The notes beneath the pieces are model-generated. The model was not told the origin of the DNA, made no database searches, and saw only the letters and a program-made list of their open reading frames with translations. Below are positions 1 through 8,351 of a stretch of DNA of 54,203 bases, piece by piece (within the stretch, counting starts at the first letter, position 1; each line of letters opens with the position of its first letter). Both the position numbers and the translations under genes were made by a program. Source of the stretch: Caballeronia choica (lineage in GTDB: Bacteria > Pseudomonadota > Gammaproteobacteria > Burkholderiales > Burkholderiaceae); contig NZ_FCON02000048.1 of NCBI RefSeq assembly GCF_001544535.1, positions 1 through 54,203 of the forward strand, in the 5' to 3' direction.

Positions 1-428
1 ATCACCATCCTACGTTCTTGCTTGCTGCATGCTTCAATTCACCGCTTAGCGAACCTGTCGTCGGGCACGAAGTGCCAGGACGGATGAATGACTGCTGATC
101 CGCTCCGTCTAGCGGTGCGACGTGCGCGCCTTTTCTACATGCCAACAACGGGGAAACCCCGCTAACGACACTCCCCCGGTTGGACCACTCCGAGGGAGCG
201 GCCTGGAGGCGACTGGCAAGGATTGGCGGTGGGAAGCTGCTTTCTTTGCTTACTTTCTTTGCAGCAGCAAAGAAAGTGAGTCCCGCCCCGGACAGGGGCA
301 GAGCTAATAAACCAAAAACAATACAAGTTCCATAGAAGCATAAGCGCATCAAACGGCGTAAACACCAACCCAAGCCCAGCCCCAACCCCAAGCGCCAGCG
401 ACCGGTGTAAACGCGCTCAAGCGCCAGC
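1..428. repeat. Dispersed palindromic repeat, copy A (right half only)
   Basis: This is the right arm of the same element found whole at 6680-7432, 37795-38553 and 50423-51219; its left arm lies outside the window. It holds the family hairpin ACTTTCTTTGC / GCAAAGAAAGT at 252-277, the CCCCGGACAGGGGCAGAGC segment and the terminal CCCCAAGCGCCAGCGA at 386-401. A second, shortened terminus (GGTGTAAAC then AAGCGCCAGC) follows at 404-428, as if the end had been duplicated. ORFs across it are translations of the repeat, not genes. Confidence 0.85.
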
Positions 429-444
429 ATATAAAATCGAGTGC

Positions 445-1185
445 ATGGCTACCTCATCCCCGCCAGGCAGGCACGACCCCGAACTACCGCTGCACACTCC
501 CAGCGGCGCATCGCTATCCATGGCAGCGGCGATAGCCCTGATCGCCTGGCTCGCGCTCGCCGCGCAAACCGACATCTCCATTGGCCGCTCGATCGCTCGC
601 GGCTTTAGCGTGCTCTACGGCATCGAGCGGATGAGCAGCTATCTGACGAACCTGACCGTGTTCATGAGCGCCGTCTGCTTCACTTGCGTAGCGACCCGTG
701 CCCGATCCCCCGTCGCGCGCTTCTTCCGGCAACCAACCGTCGTAACCGCGATCGTCGTCTACACGGTGTTCGTGGGGATCGCATACAACGTGCTGCTGCG
801 CTACCTGTGGACGCCATCCGGGTATCGCGCACTCGTCAACGAATGCCTGCACACATTCGTGCCGGTGCTGTCGGCGCTTTACTGGGTGCTGTTCGTGCCG
901 CGCTTTCATCTCACCGCCAGGCAATGCCTGCTCTGGCTCGCGTACCCGCTCGGCTATCTGTTCGTCACGCTATGGCGCGGCAGCGTGTCGGATTTCTATC
1001 CGTATCCGTTCATCGATGTCGGCGAACTCGGCTATGCGCATGTCCTCCTGAACGCGAGCCTGCTCGTGCTCGCGTTCGTGACGCTGATGGGCGTGTTCAT
1101 CGCGATCAATCACGGCAGGCCGGATCTCGACGTGGCCGACGCAACCGAGCAGGCCGCCGCAGACGACCCGCGCGAACATCGATAG
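445..1185 (+). CDS. Pr6Pr-type integral membrane protein
   Basis: A 246-residue protein with about six hydrophobic helices and short polar ends resembles the bacterial Pr6Pr (FAR-17a/AIG1-like) membrane family. The recognisable features are the YFTNLT-like SSYLTNLTVF stretch near residue 70 and the YPFIDV segment near residue 190. The biochemical role of the bacterial members is not established. The ATG follows directly on the repeat end at 428, and only a weak GAG precedes it, so the exact start is moderately sure. It is convergent with the MFS gene, the two stops being 16 bases apart. It has no evident link to C1 metabolism. Confidence 0.75.
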   Translation: MATSSPPGRHDPELPLHTPSGASLSMAAAIALIAWLALAAQTDISIGRSIARGFSVLYGIERMSSYLTNLTVFMSAVCFTCVATRARSPVARFFRQPTVVTAIVVYTVFVGIAYNVLLRYLWTPSGYRALVNECLHTFVPVLSALYWVLFVPRFHLTARQCLLWLAYPLGYLFVTLWRGSVSDFYPYPFIDVGELGYAHVLLNASLLVLAFVTLMGVFIAINHGRPDLDVADATEQAAADDPREHR

Positions 1186-1201
1186 CAACCGCTGCTTCGA
1201 T

Positions 1202-2440
1202 TCAATGCGTCGTCACCATCCGGCGAGCCCTGCGTCCGGTCAGCACATCCGCGATAAACGCGATCCCGAGCGCCGCCGCGCCGCACCAGAAGATCAGCGC
1301 GTAGTCGTTATGCGAATGCGAGAACAGGAACGAATAGCCATACCCGCCCAGCGCCTGAAAGAGCGCGAAGGCCGTCGTCGCGCGACTCCACGCGGCGCGC
1401 TGCTCGACGTGATCGTGCGGCACGAGTTCATGGATGCGCCCGAGCACGAGCGTCACGATGCCCGGCGTGAAAATGCCGAGTATCAGCGTCGCGATGGCGA
1501 GCATGACCGGATCGCCCGACAGCGCGAGAATCGCGACCGCCACCGCCTGCAGCGCGAGCCCGATCCGGTATGCCGCGCCAAAGCCGATGCGATCCGCGAC
1601 ATTGCCGCAGATCAGCGGTCCAAAAATCGCCGCCACGCCATACAGCACCCAGTACGACGCGCCGGTCCCGGCGCCGCGCCCCAGTCCGCGAGCGACGTAG
1701 TCGACGAGCAGGATCATCGCCGGCACGAGGCCAAGCGCGTTCGCGGCGTATTGCGCGTAGAGCACGCGCAAAGTCATGCCTTCGTGGCGCGCCGCCGGCC
1801 GGGCGGCCTTCTGCGCGGAGGCGGCGGGCGTTGCAGGCGCTGATGCGGGCCAGCCGTACCAGCTTGCCACCGAAAGCACGAGCGACAGAACGCCCAGGCC
1901 GATCCACGTATCCTGCAAGCCGAATTGCAAGAGCTTCGGGATGATCGTCCCGGACGCGGCGATCCCGAGGCCCAAGCCGAGAAAGATCATGCCGCTCGCG
2001 AACCCGCGGCGCGCGGCCGGGATATGCGGGAGGACCGTCGTCGCGACGAGCACCATGATCGCGCCGCCCGAGAGTCCCGAAGCGAAGCGCCAGACGAAGA
2101 ACCATGCGACCGACAGCGGAAACGCGCACGCGAAGAACGCCGCCGTCGCCATCAGCATCAGGAGTCGCAGCGCGGTGCGGTTCGACATGGCCGACGCAAT
2201 CGGCCGGCCGAGCAGCGCCCCCGCGAGATAGCCGGCGAAGTTCGCCGCGCCGAGCGTGACCGCCTGCGACGACGTGAACCAGTGCGCCTGAATCAGCGGC
2301 GGGATCAGCGGCGTGTAGGCGAAACGTGCGAGCCCGATCGCGACGAGGCTCGCGCAAAGCCCGGCGAACATCGCGTAGAGCGAGCGGGCGTCGAGCGCTG
2401 CGGGCTCGGAGAGGCGTATGGCGGATATGTCTTCGGACAT
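1202..2440 (-). CDS. MFS transporter, YbfB/YjiJ family
   Basis: This 412-residue protein has about twelve membrane segments in two six-helix halves and resembles the YbfB/YjiJ branch of the major facilitator superfamily. The N-terminal half holds LARFAYTPLIPPLI and NFAGYLAGALLGRP, typical of that branch. The start is placed at the ATG at 2440 (MSEDISAIRL) because an AGGAGC ribosome site lies 9 bases upstream; longer frames begin at non-ATG codons without a site. It lies 107 bases downstream of the TetR gene on the same strand and is probably controlled by it. The substrate is unknown. Confidence 0.85.
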   Translation of the reverse strand: MSEDISAIRLSEPAALDARSLYAMFAGLCASLVAIGLARFAYTPLIPPLIQAHWFTSSQAVTLGAANFAGYLAGALLGRPIASAMSNRTALRLLMLMATAAFFACAFPLSVAWFFVWRFASGLSGGAIMVLVATTVLPHIPAARRGFASGMIFLGLGLGIAASGTIIPKLLQFGLQDTWIGLGVLSLVLSVASWYGWPASAPATPAASAQKAARPAARHEGMTLRVLYAQYAANALGLVPAMILLVDYVARGLGRGAGTGASYWVLYGVAAIFGPLICGNVADRIGFGAAYRIGLALQAVAVAILALSGDPVMLAIATLILGIFTPGIVTLVLGRIHELVPHDHVEQRAAWSRATTAFALFQALGGYGYSFLFSHSHNDYALIFWCGAAALGIAFIADVLTGRRARRMVTTH

Positions 2441-2547
2441 TGCTGGCTCCTGAAGCGCTGTTGCGCTGCTTGCACGGATCAAATGGACGAGTCGAACCAC
2501 GCCGTGCGATAGCACGGCGGCTTGCCGCGGGCGTTGCGGCGGAAATC

Positions 2548-3162
2548 TCAGGGGATGCCGGTTCCGGGCGGTAGCTCGGGCAGTCCGAGCATCGCAAGGG
2601 CCGGCGCGACCGCGCCGGTCAGCAGCGCGCGCTCGGGATTGACGCGCGCCAGCACGCGCACACCGAGCAGCACGGCGAGCAGCAGCTTGGCGGCGGCGTC
2701 CGGCGGCTGGATCGGCGGGAGTTGGCCGCTTTGCTGTCCGGCCTCGACACAGCGCTGGAAAAAGCCCTTGAGCAGGCTGAGTTCCTCCGCGATCGCATCG
2801 CGGAATTCGGCGTCGTCGGGCGTGGCTTCCAGCGCCGAGTTGACCAGCATGCAGCCGCGCTGCCGCGTATCCTCGACCGACCGCTCGATGATCTCGCCGA
2901 AGAACGCCGCGATCGCCTCACCCGGCGAATGCTTCGCCTCGAGCCGCGTGATGCGCTCGCGCAGCGTGCGGTCGAGGTAGTGTTCGAGCGCACGCCGGAA
3001 GAGCGCCCGCTTGTCGCCGAATGCGTTGTAGAGGCTCGGCTGCGTGAGGCCGGTGTGCTTCACCAGATCGCGCGTGGACGTGCCTTCGTAGCCGTTCGCC
3101 CAGAAGGCGTCGCCGGCGGCTTCGAGCACCTTCTCTTCATCGAAATTGCGGGGTCGCGCCAT
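2548..3162 (-). CDS. TetR/AcrR family transcriptional repressor
   Basis: A 204-residue TetR-type regulator. Residues 1-60 form the DNA-binding domain with the helix-turn-helix at about 28-48 (TRDLVKHTGLTQPSLYNAFG). The remainder is the helical ligand-binding domain, of the type seen in YcdC/AcrR-like regulators. The start MARPRNFDEE was chosen because it matches the usual beginning of the family and is preceded by CTGGAGC. Two palindromes directly upstream are probably its operators, implying autoregulation and control of the MFS gene that follows. The inducer cannot be read from sequence. Confidence 0.9.
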   Translation of the reverse strand: MARPRNFDEEKVLEAAGDAFWANGYEGTSTRDLVKHTGLTQPSLYNAFGDKRALFRRALEHYLDRTLRERITRLEAKHSPGEAIAAFFGEIIERSVEDTRQRGCMLVNSALEATPDDAEFRDAIAEELSLLKGFFQRCVEAGQQSGQLPPIQPPDAAAKLLLAVLLGVRVLARVNPERALLTGAVAPALAMLGLPELPPGTGIP

Positions 3163-3177
3163 GCGTTGCTCCAGTTC

Positions 3178-3219
3178 TATATCACTTGATACAGAACGCA
3201 TTCTATATCACTCGATATA
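3178..3219. promoter_or_regulatory. Twin palindromic operator upstream of tetR
   Basis: Two copies of an inverted repeat lie 26 bases apart centre to centre: TATATC-ACTT-GATACA (3178-3193) and the perfect TATATC-ACTC-GATATA (3204-3219). They fill the gap between the patatin gene stop and the TetR start and are AT-rich against a GC-rich background. The expected arrangement for an autoregulated TetR repressor makes operator function likely. Confidence 0.75.
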
Positions 3220-3239
3220 AAATGCAAGCGTTCAGGCAC

Positions 3240-4433
3240 TCAACGCGTCGCGGGACCCATCCGGTGAATCGAGATGCCCTCCATCGGGTCCGGCTCCTCC
3301 AGCCACGGCGCGCGTTGCAACGCGCGCATCGTGTCCTCGCGACCCGCCGCCCAGCGGCGTTGGATGCCGCTCGCCGAAAAATCGATGTCCTTGTTGAGGT
3401 CGTCGCCTTCGAAGCGCGGGGCGTCGAGTTCGAGCACCTGCATCGTCGTGCCGCAACCCCAGCCGAGCAGTTCCTGCACGGCCGGATCGTCGCGCGCGTC
3501 CTCGGGGATGTGCTGCCCGAGTTCGCGGATCACGTGGCGCAGCCGGTGAATCTGCCGCTGCCGTTCGAGATGACTCTCCGCGCGGCTCGAATACTGGATG
3601 TCGCGCTGCCGGCTCATCGCCTGCCAGATCGATTCCGGCTCCGGCCCGCTTCCCGGCCACAACTGCACGGCAAAGATCACCGAACTGTTGCGCGGACGGT
3701 CGTCGAGGACGGCTTCCAGCGGCGTATTCGAATAGATGCCGCCGTCCCAGTACGTCTCGCCGTCGATCCGCACCGACGGAAAGCCCGGCGGAAACGCGGC
3801 GGACGCCATCACGTGGCCGACGTCCATCGGTGCGTCGCGGTTGGTGAAATAGCGCATGCGCCCGCTACAGACGTTGACCGTGCCGACCGTCAGCCGCATC
3901 TCCCGCCGGTTCAGGTAATCGAAATCGACGAGGGCGGTCAGCGTCTCGCGCAGAGGCTCGGTCGAATAGAACGCGGCCTGCTCCAGCCCGACGCGGGCAT
4001 GCAGGCCGAACCACGGCTCGATGCGCGGCGTGAAGAACGCGGGAATGCCTTGCGTGACGATGCCGACATTGCGCAGCCAGCCGTCGAGATTCGGCAGCCA
4101 ACTCGTGCTTGCGTGCCGGTACGCGACGCGGTCCCAGAACTCAGTGAGGCGCGCGAGCCGCTCGTCGCGCGGATTGCCCGCGATGATCGCGCCGTTGATC
4201 GCACCGATCGACGTCCCGATCACCCAGTCCGGCTCGACCTGCGCGTCGTGCAGCGCCTGATAGACGCCCGCCTGATATGCGCCGAGCGCGCCGCCGCCCT
4301 GGAACACGACGACGACCTGTCCGGGAATGTCCAGCGCGCCGTCCGCCGCCTTCGGCGGCGCCGGTTCGTCTTTGGGCGGCGGCGGTTCCGCGTCCGGCGG
4401 CGCCGGCTGGTCCTTGCGCGTCTTCCTGACCAT
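3240..4433 (-). CDS. Patatin-like phospholipase family protein
   Basis: A 397-residue patatin-fold serine hydrolase. After a Pro/Glu-rich N-terminus (residues 1-35) come the oxyanion loop FQGGGALGAY (44-53), the nucleophile elbow GTSIG with Ser75, and the dyad aspartate in DGG at 230-232. The C-terminal third resembles the DUF3734 region that often follows patatin domains in proteobacteria. The family hydrolyses acyl esters of lipids or polyester; the substrate here is unknown. It is the last gene of the minus-strand series that begins at xoxF, 57 bases after the EthD-like gene. Confidence 0.85.
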   Translation of the reverse strand: MVRKTRKDQPAPPDAEPPPPKDEPAPPKAADGALDIPGQVVVVFQGGGALGAYQAGVYQALHDAQVEPDWVIGTSIGAINGAIIAGNPRDERLARLTEFWDRVAYRHASTSWLPNLDGWLRNVGIVTQGIPAFFTPRIEPWFGLHARVGLEQAAFYSTEPLRETLTALVDFDYLNRREMRLTVGTVNVCSGRMRYFTNRDAPMDVGHVMASAAFPPGFPSVRIDGETYWDGGIYSNTPLEAVLDDRPRNSSVIFAVQLWPGSGPEPESIWQAMSRQRDIQYSSRAESHLERQRQIHRLRHVIRELGQHIPEDARDDPAVQELLGWGCGTTMQVLELDAPRFEGDDLNKDIDFSASGIQRRWAAGREDTMRALQRAPWLEEPDPMEGISIHRMGPATR

Positions 4434-4490
4434 CGCGTTTCTCCTTGGCGACTGTATCGGACGAGGCGGACAGACCGGCGCCGCCTGCGT

Positions 4491-4799
4491 TCATGCGTCT
4501 TTCGTGTCGAACACCAGCAGCTCGACGCCGGCTTGCGCGAAGTTCGCCAGATCGCCGGCTGTCGCCTGTCCTTCGGGCGAGCCGAGTCCGGCCTGGAGCG
4601 CATCCATCGAATCGAACCCCAGGATCGCGACCAGATGATACGGCGACTCGCCCTGCCCGGCCGCGACCGGCCCGTCGCTGATCTGGTAACTCTTCAGCCC
4701 CGGCACCGTCTTGGCGAGCGGCATATGCGTGGAAGCGTAGTAGGCATCGAACGCGGACTTGTCCGCCGGAGTCTTGTAGAGCGCTAAGAGCTTGGCCAT
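4491..4799 (-). CDS. EthD family protein
   Basis: A 102-residue alpha-beta barrel protein of the EthD family. It contains YKTPADKSAFDAYYASTHMP near the N-terminus, a typical EthD feature, and LLVFDTKDA at the end. EthD-like proteins are small dimeric ferredoxin-like folds found beside oxidoreductases; their chemistry is mostly unproven. It sits between an MBL-fold gene and the patatin gene on the same strand with short gaps, so it is probably cotranscribed. Confidence 0.8.
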   Translation of the reverse strand: MAKLLALYKTPADKSAFDAYYASTHMPLAKTVPGLKSYQISDGPVAAGQGESPYHLVAILGFDSMDALQAGLGSPEGQATAGDLANFAQAGVELLVFDTKDA

Positions 4800-4837
4800 C
4801 GGGTTGTCTCCTGGGGTGGTTGGCGCCGGGCGCCGGG

Positions 4838-5791
4838 TTATTGCTTGTCGGGATTTTCGAGCTTTTCGAGTTGCAGATAAAGGCGCTGTACGTTCTGCGG
4901 CTGCGCGATCGCGTAGAGCTTGTCATGGCGGAAGGCGGGAACCTGCACGGTGCGCATCGCGTCGGTGAGTCCGGCGCCGCTCGCGTACGCGCGGCGCACG
5001 GCCGCATCGAGTTCGCGCAGATAAGTGCCCGTCGGCATGATGCCGTCGCCTTTCACGAGCGGCCCGAAGCCCGGCACGACAACGCGCGGATTCATCGCGC
5101 GGAGCGTATCGAGCGCGGCGAGCCAGCCGGGAATCTGCTCGTTGCGCAGCTCGGGAATCCGTCCGGCGCTCACCAGCGCGCCCGCGAACACGACGCCCGT
5201 CGCCGTATCGAGCACGGCGAGATCGCCCGGCGTGCTCGCGGGGCCGAAGTACAGCAGTTGCAGTTCGCGGCCGCCGCTGTCGATGCGGGTGGTGGCGTCG
5301 ACGGTGCGGTCCGGCACCGTCACGCGCGAGCCGGCCATCTCTTCGTCGCCGAGCGTGCGCTGCAGGTTCTTCAGACAGATCGCGCAGCGCTCGCGGATCA
5401 GATCGGCGGCGCGCTGATGCGCGAGGATCGGCACGCCCGCATCGCGAAACGCCGACGCGCCGAACACGAACTCCGGCGCCTGATGCGTGATGACGACGAG
5501 TTGAACCGGCAGCGGCGTGACCCGTCGGATCGCTTCGATCATCGCGCGGCCGTAGCGGTATGACGAACCCGTGTCGATCACCGTAACGCCGCTCTTGCCG
5601 ACGATGAAGCCGTTGTTCGCGACGATCCCTCGATTGGCGGGCGCCACGGCATCGGCGCTGCCGAGCATCGCGTAGACGCCGGGCGCGACCTGGACGGGCG
5701 CGGGCACGTCGCCCGTCGCCGCGCGCGCGAGCGCCGCGCACGCGCAGAGCGCCATCACGCCCATTAGCTTGCTGAACAACGGCGCGCGCAT
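4838..5791 (-). CDS. MBL-fold protein of the quinoprotein relay type, degenerate metal site
   Basis: A 317-residue exported protein with a signal peptide (about residues 1-25) and a metallo-beta-lactamase fold. It resembles the family annotated as quinoprotein relay system zinc metallohydrolase, SoxH-related. The usual HxHxDH is replaced by HQAPEF (103-108), so the ordinary two-zinc site cannot form, although NNGFIVGKSGVTVIDTG (about 59-75) and the GFGPL motif are kept. A CAIC pair lies further on. The start was fixed at 5791 because its ATG overlaps the TGA of the SoxYZ-like gene (TGATG), implying translational coupling. The partner MBL protein at 7434-8351 has an intact site. Confidence 0.8.
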   Translation of the reverse strand: MRAPLFSKLMGVMALCACAALARAATGDVPAPVQVAPGVYAMLGSADAVAPANRGIVANNGFIVGKSGVTVIDTGSSYRYGRAMIEAIRRVTPLPVQLVVITHQAPEFVFGASAFRDAGVPILAHQRAADLIRERCAICLKNLQRTLGDEEMAGSRVTVPDRTVDATTRIDSGGRELQLLYFGPASTPGDLAVLDTATGVVFAGALVSAGRIPELRNEQIPGWLAALDTLRAMNPRVVVPGFGPLVKGDGIMPTGTYLRELDAAVRRAYASGAGLTDAMRTVQVPAFRHDKLYAIAQPQNVQRLYLQLEKLENPDKQ

Positions 5792-6645
5792 CAAAGCCCG
5801 TTCGACGACGTCTTTTGCACGCCCGGCTGCGGATTGATCGCCACCGCGCCGTCGAACTGCTTGTTCTTCGTATCCTCGACATGCGCCTTCAGTTCGCCGC
5901 TCGCGCGCGGCACGAAGTAGAAGCGGAAATTCGGGTTCTCGCTGATCGTGAAGTTCACGTTCGCGGTCATCACCGGCTTGTCGGCGTAAGTCACCGCGAC
6001 CTTGCGGATGAAATAGGCGGTCGCATAGTTGCGCGTGACCTGGTTCATCGCCATGCCGGTACGGTTCGGATGGCGCACCATCAACAGCGCGAGTTGCGGC
6101 CGGCCGGCCACCGCCTGCCCTTCGGCTTGCAGGCGCACTTGTCCCGCCGTGACCTCGGCGGCGGCATCGTCCTTGCCGGCGGGCGCTGAACATCCGCCCG
6201 ATGCCTTGATGAAGCGCACTGCGCTGTACAGGTGGCCGTCGTTGGTTTCCGCGATCACGCGCATGAACGTGTAGTCTTCCACGCGCACGCGGGTTTCGAT
6301 GCTCGCGAGCCCGGATTCGGGCGTGAACTCGAAGTAGCCTGCATACGGCTCCGGGTTCTCGTCGATGAAGAGGTGGATTTTCCTGATGTAATGCGAAGGC
6401 GTCTGCGGGAACTGCGCGATGATCGAGATCGGCACGACGGCGGCATCGGCGGCGCGCGCGGGCGCCTGGAACTTGATGACGGCATCGCCGTGCGGGTCGA
6501 CCGGATGGTCCTTGAACGTGCCTTCCTTGAAGTCGAGCCAGCGGACGGACTTGTTTGGATCGTCGTCGGGCTGGTTGGCGTAGGCGTAGGTGAACGCCGG
6601 CGCTGTGAGAAGGGCTGTTAGCGCGTCGCGTCGGGTGATGGTCAT
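5791..6645 (-). CDS. Quinoprotein-associated fused SoxYZ-like carrier
   Basis: A 284-residue exported protein with a twin-arginine-like start (MTITRRDALTALL) and two beta-sandwich regions in tandem. The first (about 30-153) resembles SoxY and ends in the carrier-like motif SGGCS with Cys152. The second (about 175-284) resembles SoxZ. Fused SoxYZ-like proteins of this kind are known near PQQ dehydrogenase genes and were named for that association. SoxY carries sulfur intermediates on its cysteine; what this relative carries is unknown. The gene follows repeat copy B and overlaps the next MBL gene by one base pattern TGATG. Confidence 0.85.
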   Translation of the reverse strand: MTITRRDALTALLTAPAFTYAYANQPDDDPNKSVRWLDFKEGTFKDHPVDPHGDAVIKFQAPARAADAAVVPISIIAQFPQTPSHYIRKIHLFIDENPEPYAGYFEFTPESGLASIETRVRVEDYTFMRVIAETNDGHLYSAVRFIKASGGCSAPAGKDDAAAEVTAGQVRLQAEGQAVAGRPQLALLMVRHPNRTGMAMNQVTRNYATAYFIRKVAVTYADKPVMTANVNFTISENPNFRFYFVPRASGELKAHVEDTKNKQFDGAVAINPQPGVQKTSSNGL

Positions 6646-6679
6646 GATGTTTCTCCGTGCTTCGTCTGGTGCTCTTGTG

Positions 6680-7432
6680 CTGCGCGGTTGGGTTTCAACC
6701 GTTTGATGCGCTTGTGCTTCTATGGAACTTGCTTTGTTTTTGGTTTATTTGCTCTGCCCCTGTCCGGGGCGGGACTCACTTTCTTTGCTGCTGCAAAGAA
6801 AGTAAGCAAAGAAAGCAGCTTCCCACCGCCAATCCTTGCCATGCGCCTCCAGACCGCTCCCTCGGAGTGGTCCAACCGGGGGAGTGTCCTTAGCGGGGTT
6901 TCATCGTTGTTGGCATGTAGAAGAGGCGCGCACGTCGCACCGCTAAACGAAGTGGACCAGCAGTCATACATCCAGCCTCGCGCTACGCGCTCACCCGTCA
7001 GGCAAAACCGAAACCCATCGCTATATCTACGTCCTACGTTCGTGGTTGCCGCATGCTTCAATTCACCACCGCTAGCAGACCTGTCGTCGGGCACGAAGTG
7101 CCGGGACGAATGAATGACTGCTGTTCCACTCCGCGCAGCGGGGCGACGCGCGCGCCTTTTCTACATGCCAACAACGATGAAACCCCGCTAAGGACACTCC
7201 CCCGGTTGGACCACTCCGTTTCAAGCGCGAGTGAAGACGTGTTAGGGCTGGCGTTGGAAAGCTGCTTTCTTTGCTTACTTTCTTTGCAGCAGCAAAGAAA
7301 GTGAGTCCCGCCCCGGACAGGGGCAGAGCAAATAAACCAAGAAGAAAACAAGTTCCATAGAAGCCTAAGCGCATCAAACGGCGTAAACACCAACCCCACA
7401 CCCCACCCCCACCCCAAACCCAAGCGCCAGCG
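6680..7432. repeat. Dispersed palindromic repeat, copy B
   Basis: A roughly 750-base element made of two divergent arms that are imperfect reverse complements. Each arm contains the hairpin ACTTTCTTTGC/GCAAAGAAAGT, the CCCCTGTCCGGGGCGGGAC segment, a CCGGGGGAGTGTC segment and the arm end GTTTGATGCGC / GCGCATCAAAC. The right terminus is CAAGCGCCAGCG at 7421-7432, two bases beyond the stop codon of the minus-strand MBL gene; the left terminus is worn and uncertain. In the transcript the element separates the MBL gene from the SoxYZ-like gene. ORFs inside it are spurious. Confidence 0.85.
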
Positions 7433-7433
7433 G

Positions 7434-8351
7434 CTACCCCTCCCATTCGAGTTCAGCATACGCCGCTGTCACATTCCGCCGCTGGTAGATATCAAAAAGC
7501 CGCCACTTGCCGCGCTCGGCAAGCCCGATCGTCTCGACGGCATGTTGCATCGTCTCGCCGCGCCTGATCGATCCACGCACATCCCGCGCCAGCCGCATCA
7601 AATACCCTTCCTCGGCATCGAGCGCGCCTCGCCACGGCGTATCGATCGGGCCATGCCCCGGCACCACCCGGCGCGGATTCATCTGGCGAATCGTCGCGAT
7701 ATCCGCGAGCCAGCCGGTGAGGCTGCCATCGATCACAGGAATGCACTTCACGAACAACAAATCAGCGAGCCAGAGCGTGCCCGTCTCTTCATCGTATACC
7801 GTCAGGTCGTTGTTTGTATGCGCTGTTTTCCAGGTGCGCAGAACCAGCTTGCGATGGCCCAGGTCGAGCGTTTTCGTGCCATCGACGGTGAGCGTCGGCG
7901 GGACGATCTCGCTGCCGTCGGCGAGCGCGCCGAGTTCGCGTCGCAGCCCGCGCAGATAGCTTTGCGCATGCGACGCTTCGGCCTCGCCGAGCGTCGCGCT
8001 GCCGACGAACTGCGGATGATCCGCTGCGAACGCTACGTTGCCGAAGATGTGATCGGGATGCATGTGCGTGTTGATCACATAGCAGACCGGCCGCGGCGTC
8101 ACCGCGCGGATCGCGGCGCGCAATTCGCGGCCTTCCTCGGCGGTGCCGCCGGTGTCGATCACGGCAACGCAGTCCCGTCCGACGATGAATCCGATGTTGG
8201 CGATGTCGCCCTTGTTCGCGCGCGTCGCGACGTCGTCTTGGCCGCGATGCACGTAGAGGCCGGGCGCGAACTGCGTCACCTTCAAAGGCGTGACGGCATG
8301 CGCGGCGCACGTCCAAAGCAATCCGGCGATCAACAGCAAACGCATCGTCAT
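7434..8351 (-). CDS. MBL-fold quinoprotein relay zinc metallohydrolase, intact site
   Basis: A 305-residue exported metallo-beta-lactamase-fold protein (signal peptide about 1-19). The zinc motif HMHPDH (96-101) is complete, and later parts of the site are plausible in TAHTNND, LADLLF and VVPGHGPI. It resembles the SoxH-related quinoprotein relay metallohydrolases that occur with PQQ alcohol dehydrogenases. Its ATG overlaps the stop of the LysR gene by four bases; a second ATG two codons later (8345) is also possible. Together with the degenerate MBL protein and the SoxYZ-like carrier it probably forms a periplasmic system serving XoxF. The reaction is unknown. Confidence 0.85.
   Translation of the reverse strand: MTMRLLLIAGLLWTCAAHAVTPLKVTQFAPGLYVHRGQDDVATRANKGDIANIGFIVGRDCVAVIDTGGTAEEGRELRAAIRAVTPRPVCYVINTHMHPDHIFGNVAFAADHPQFVGSATLGEAEASHAQSYLRGLRRELGALADGSEIVPPTLTVDGTKTLDLGHRKLVLRTWKTAHTNNDLTVYDEETGTLWLADLLFVKCIPVIDGSLTGWLADIATIRQMNPRRVVPGHGPIDTPWRGALDAEEGYLMRLARDVRGSIRRGETMQHAVETIGLAERGKWRLFDIYQRRNVTAAYAELEWEG

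Noticed and set aside
2-430. 142-codon ORF with LALPLSGAGLTFFAAAKKVSKESSF and relatives in every repeat copy
   Set aside because: The same peptide appears in several copies and on both strands because each element is palindromic. No ribosome sites or family similarity support translation.
3186-4787. 533-codon ORF antisense to the patatin-like gene
   Set aside because: Shadow frame of arginine-rich composition; the minus strand shows the patatin motifs.
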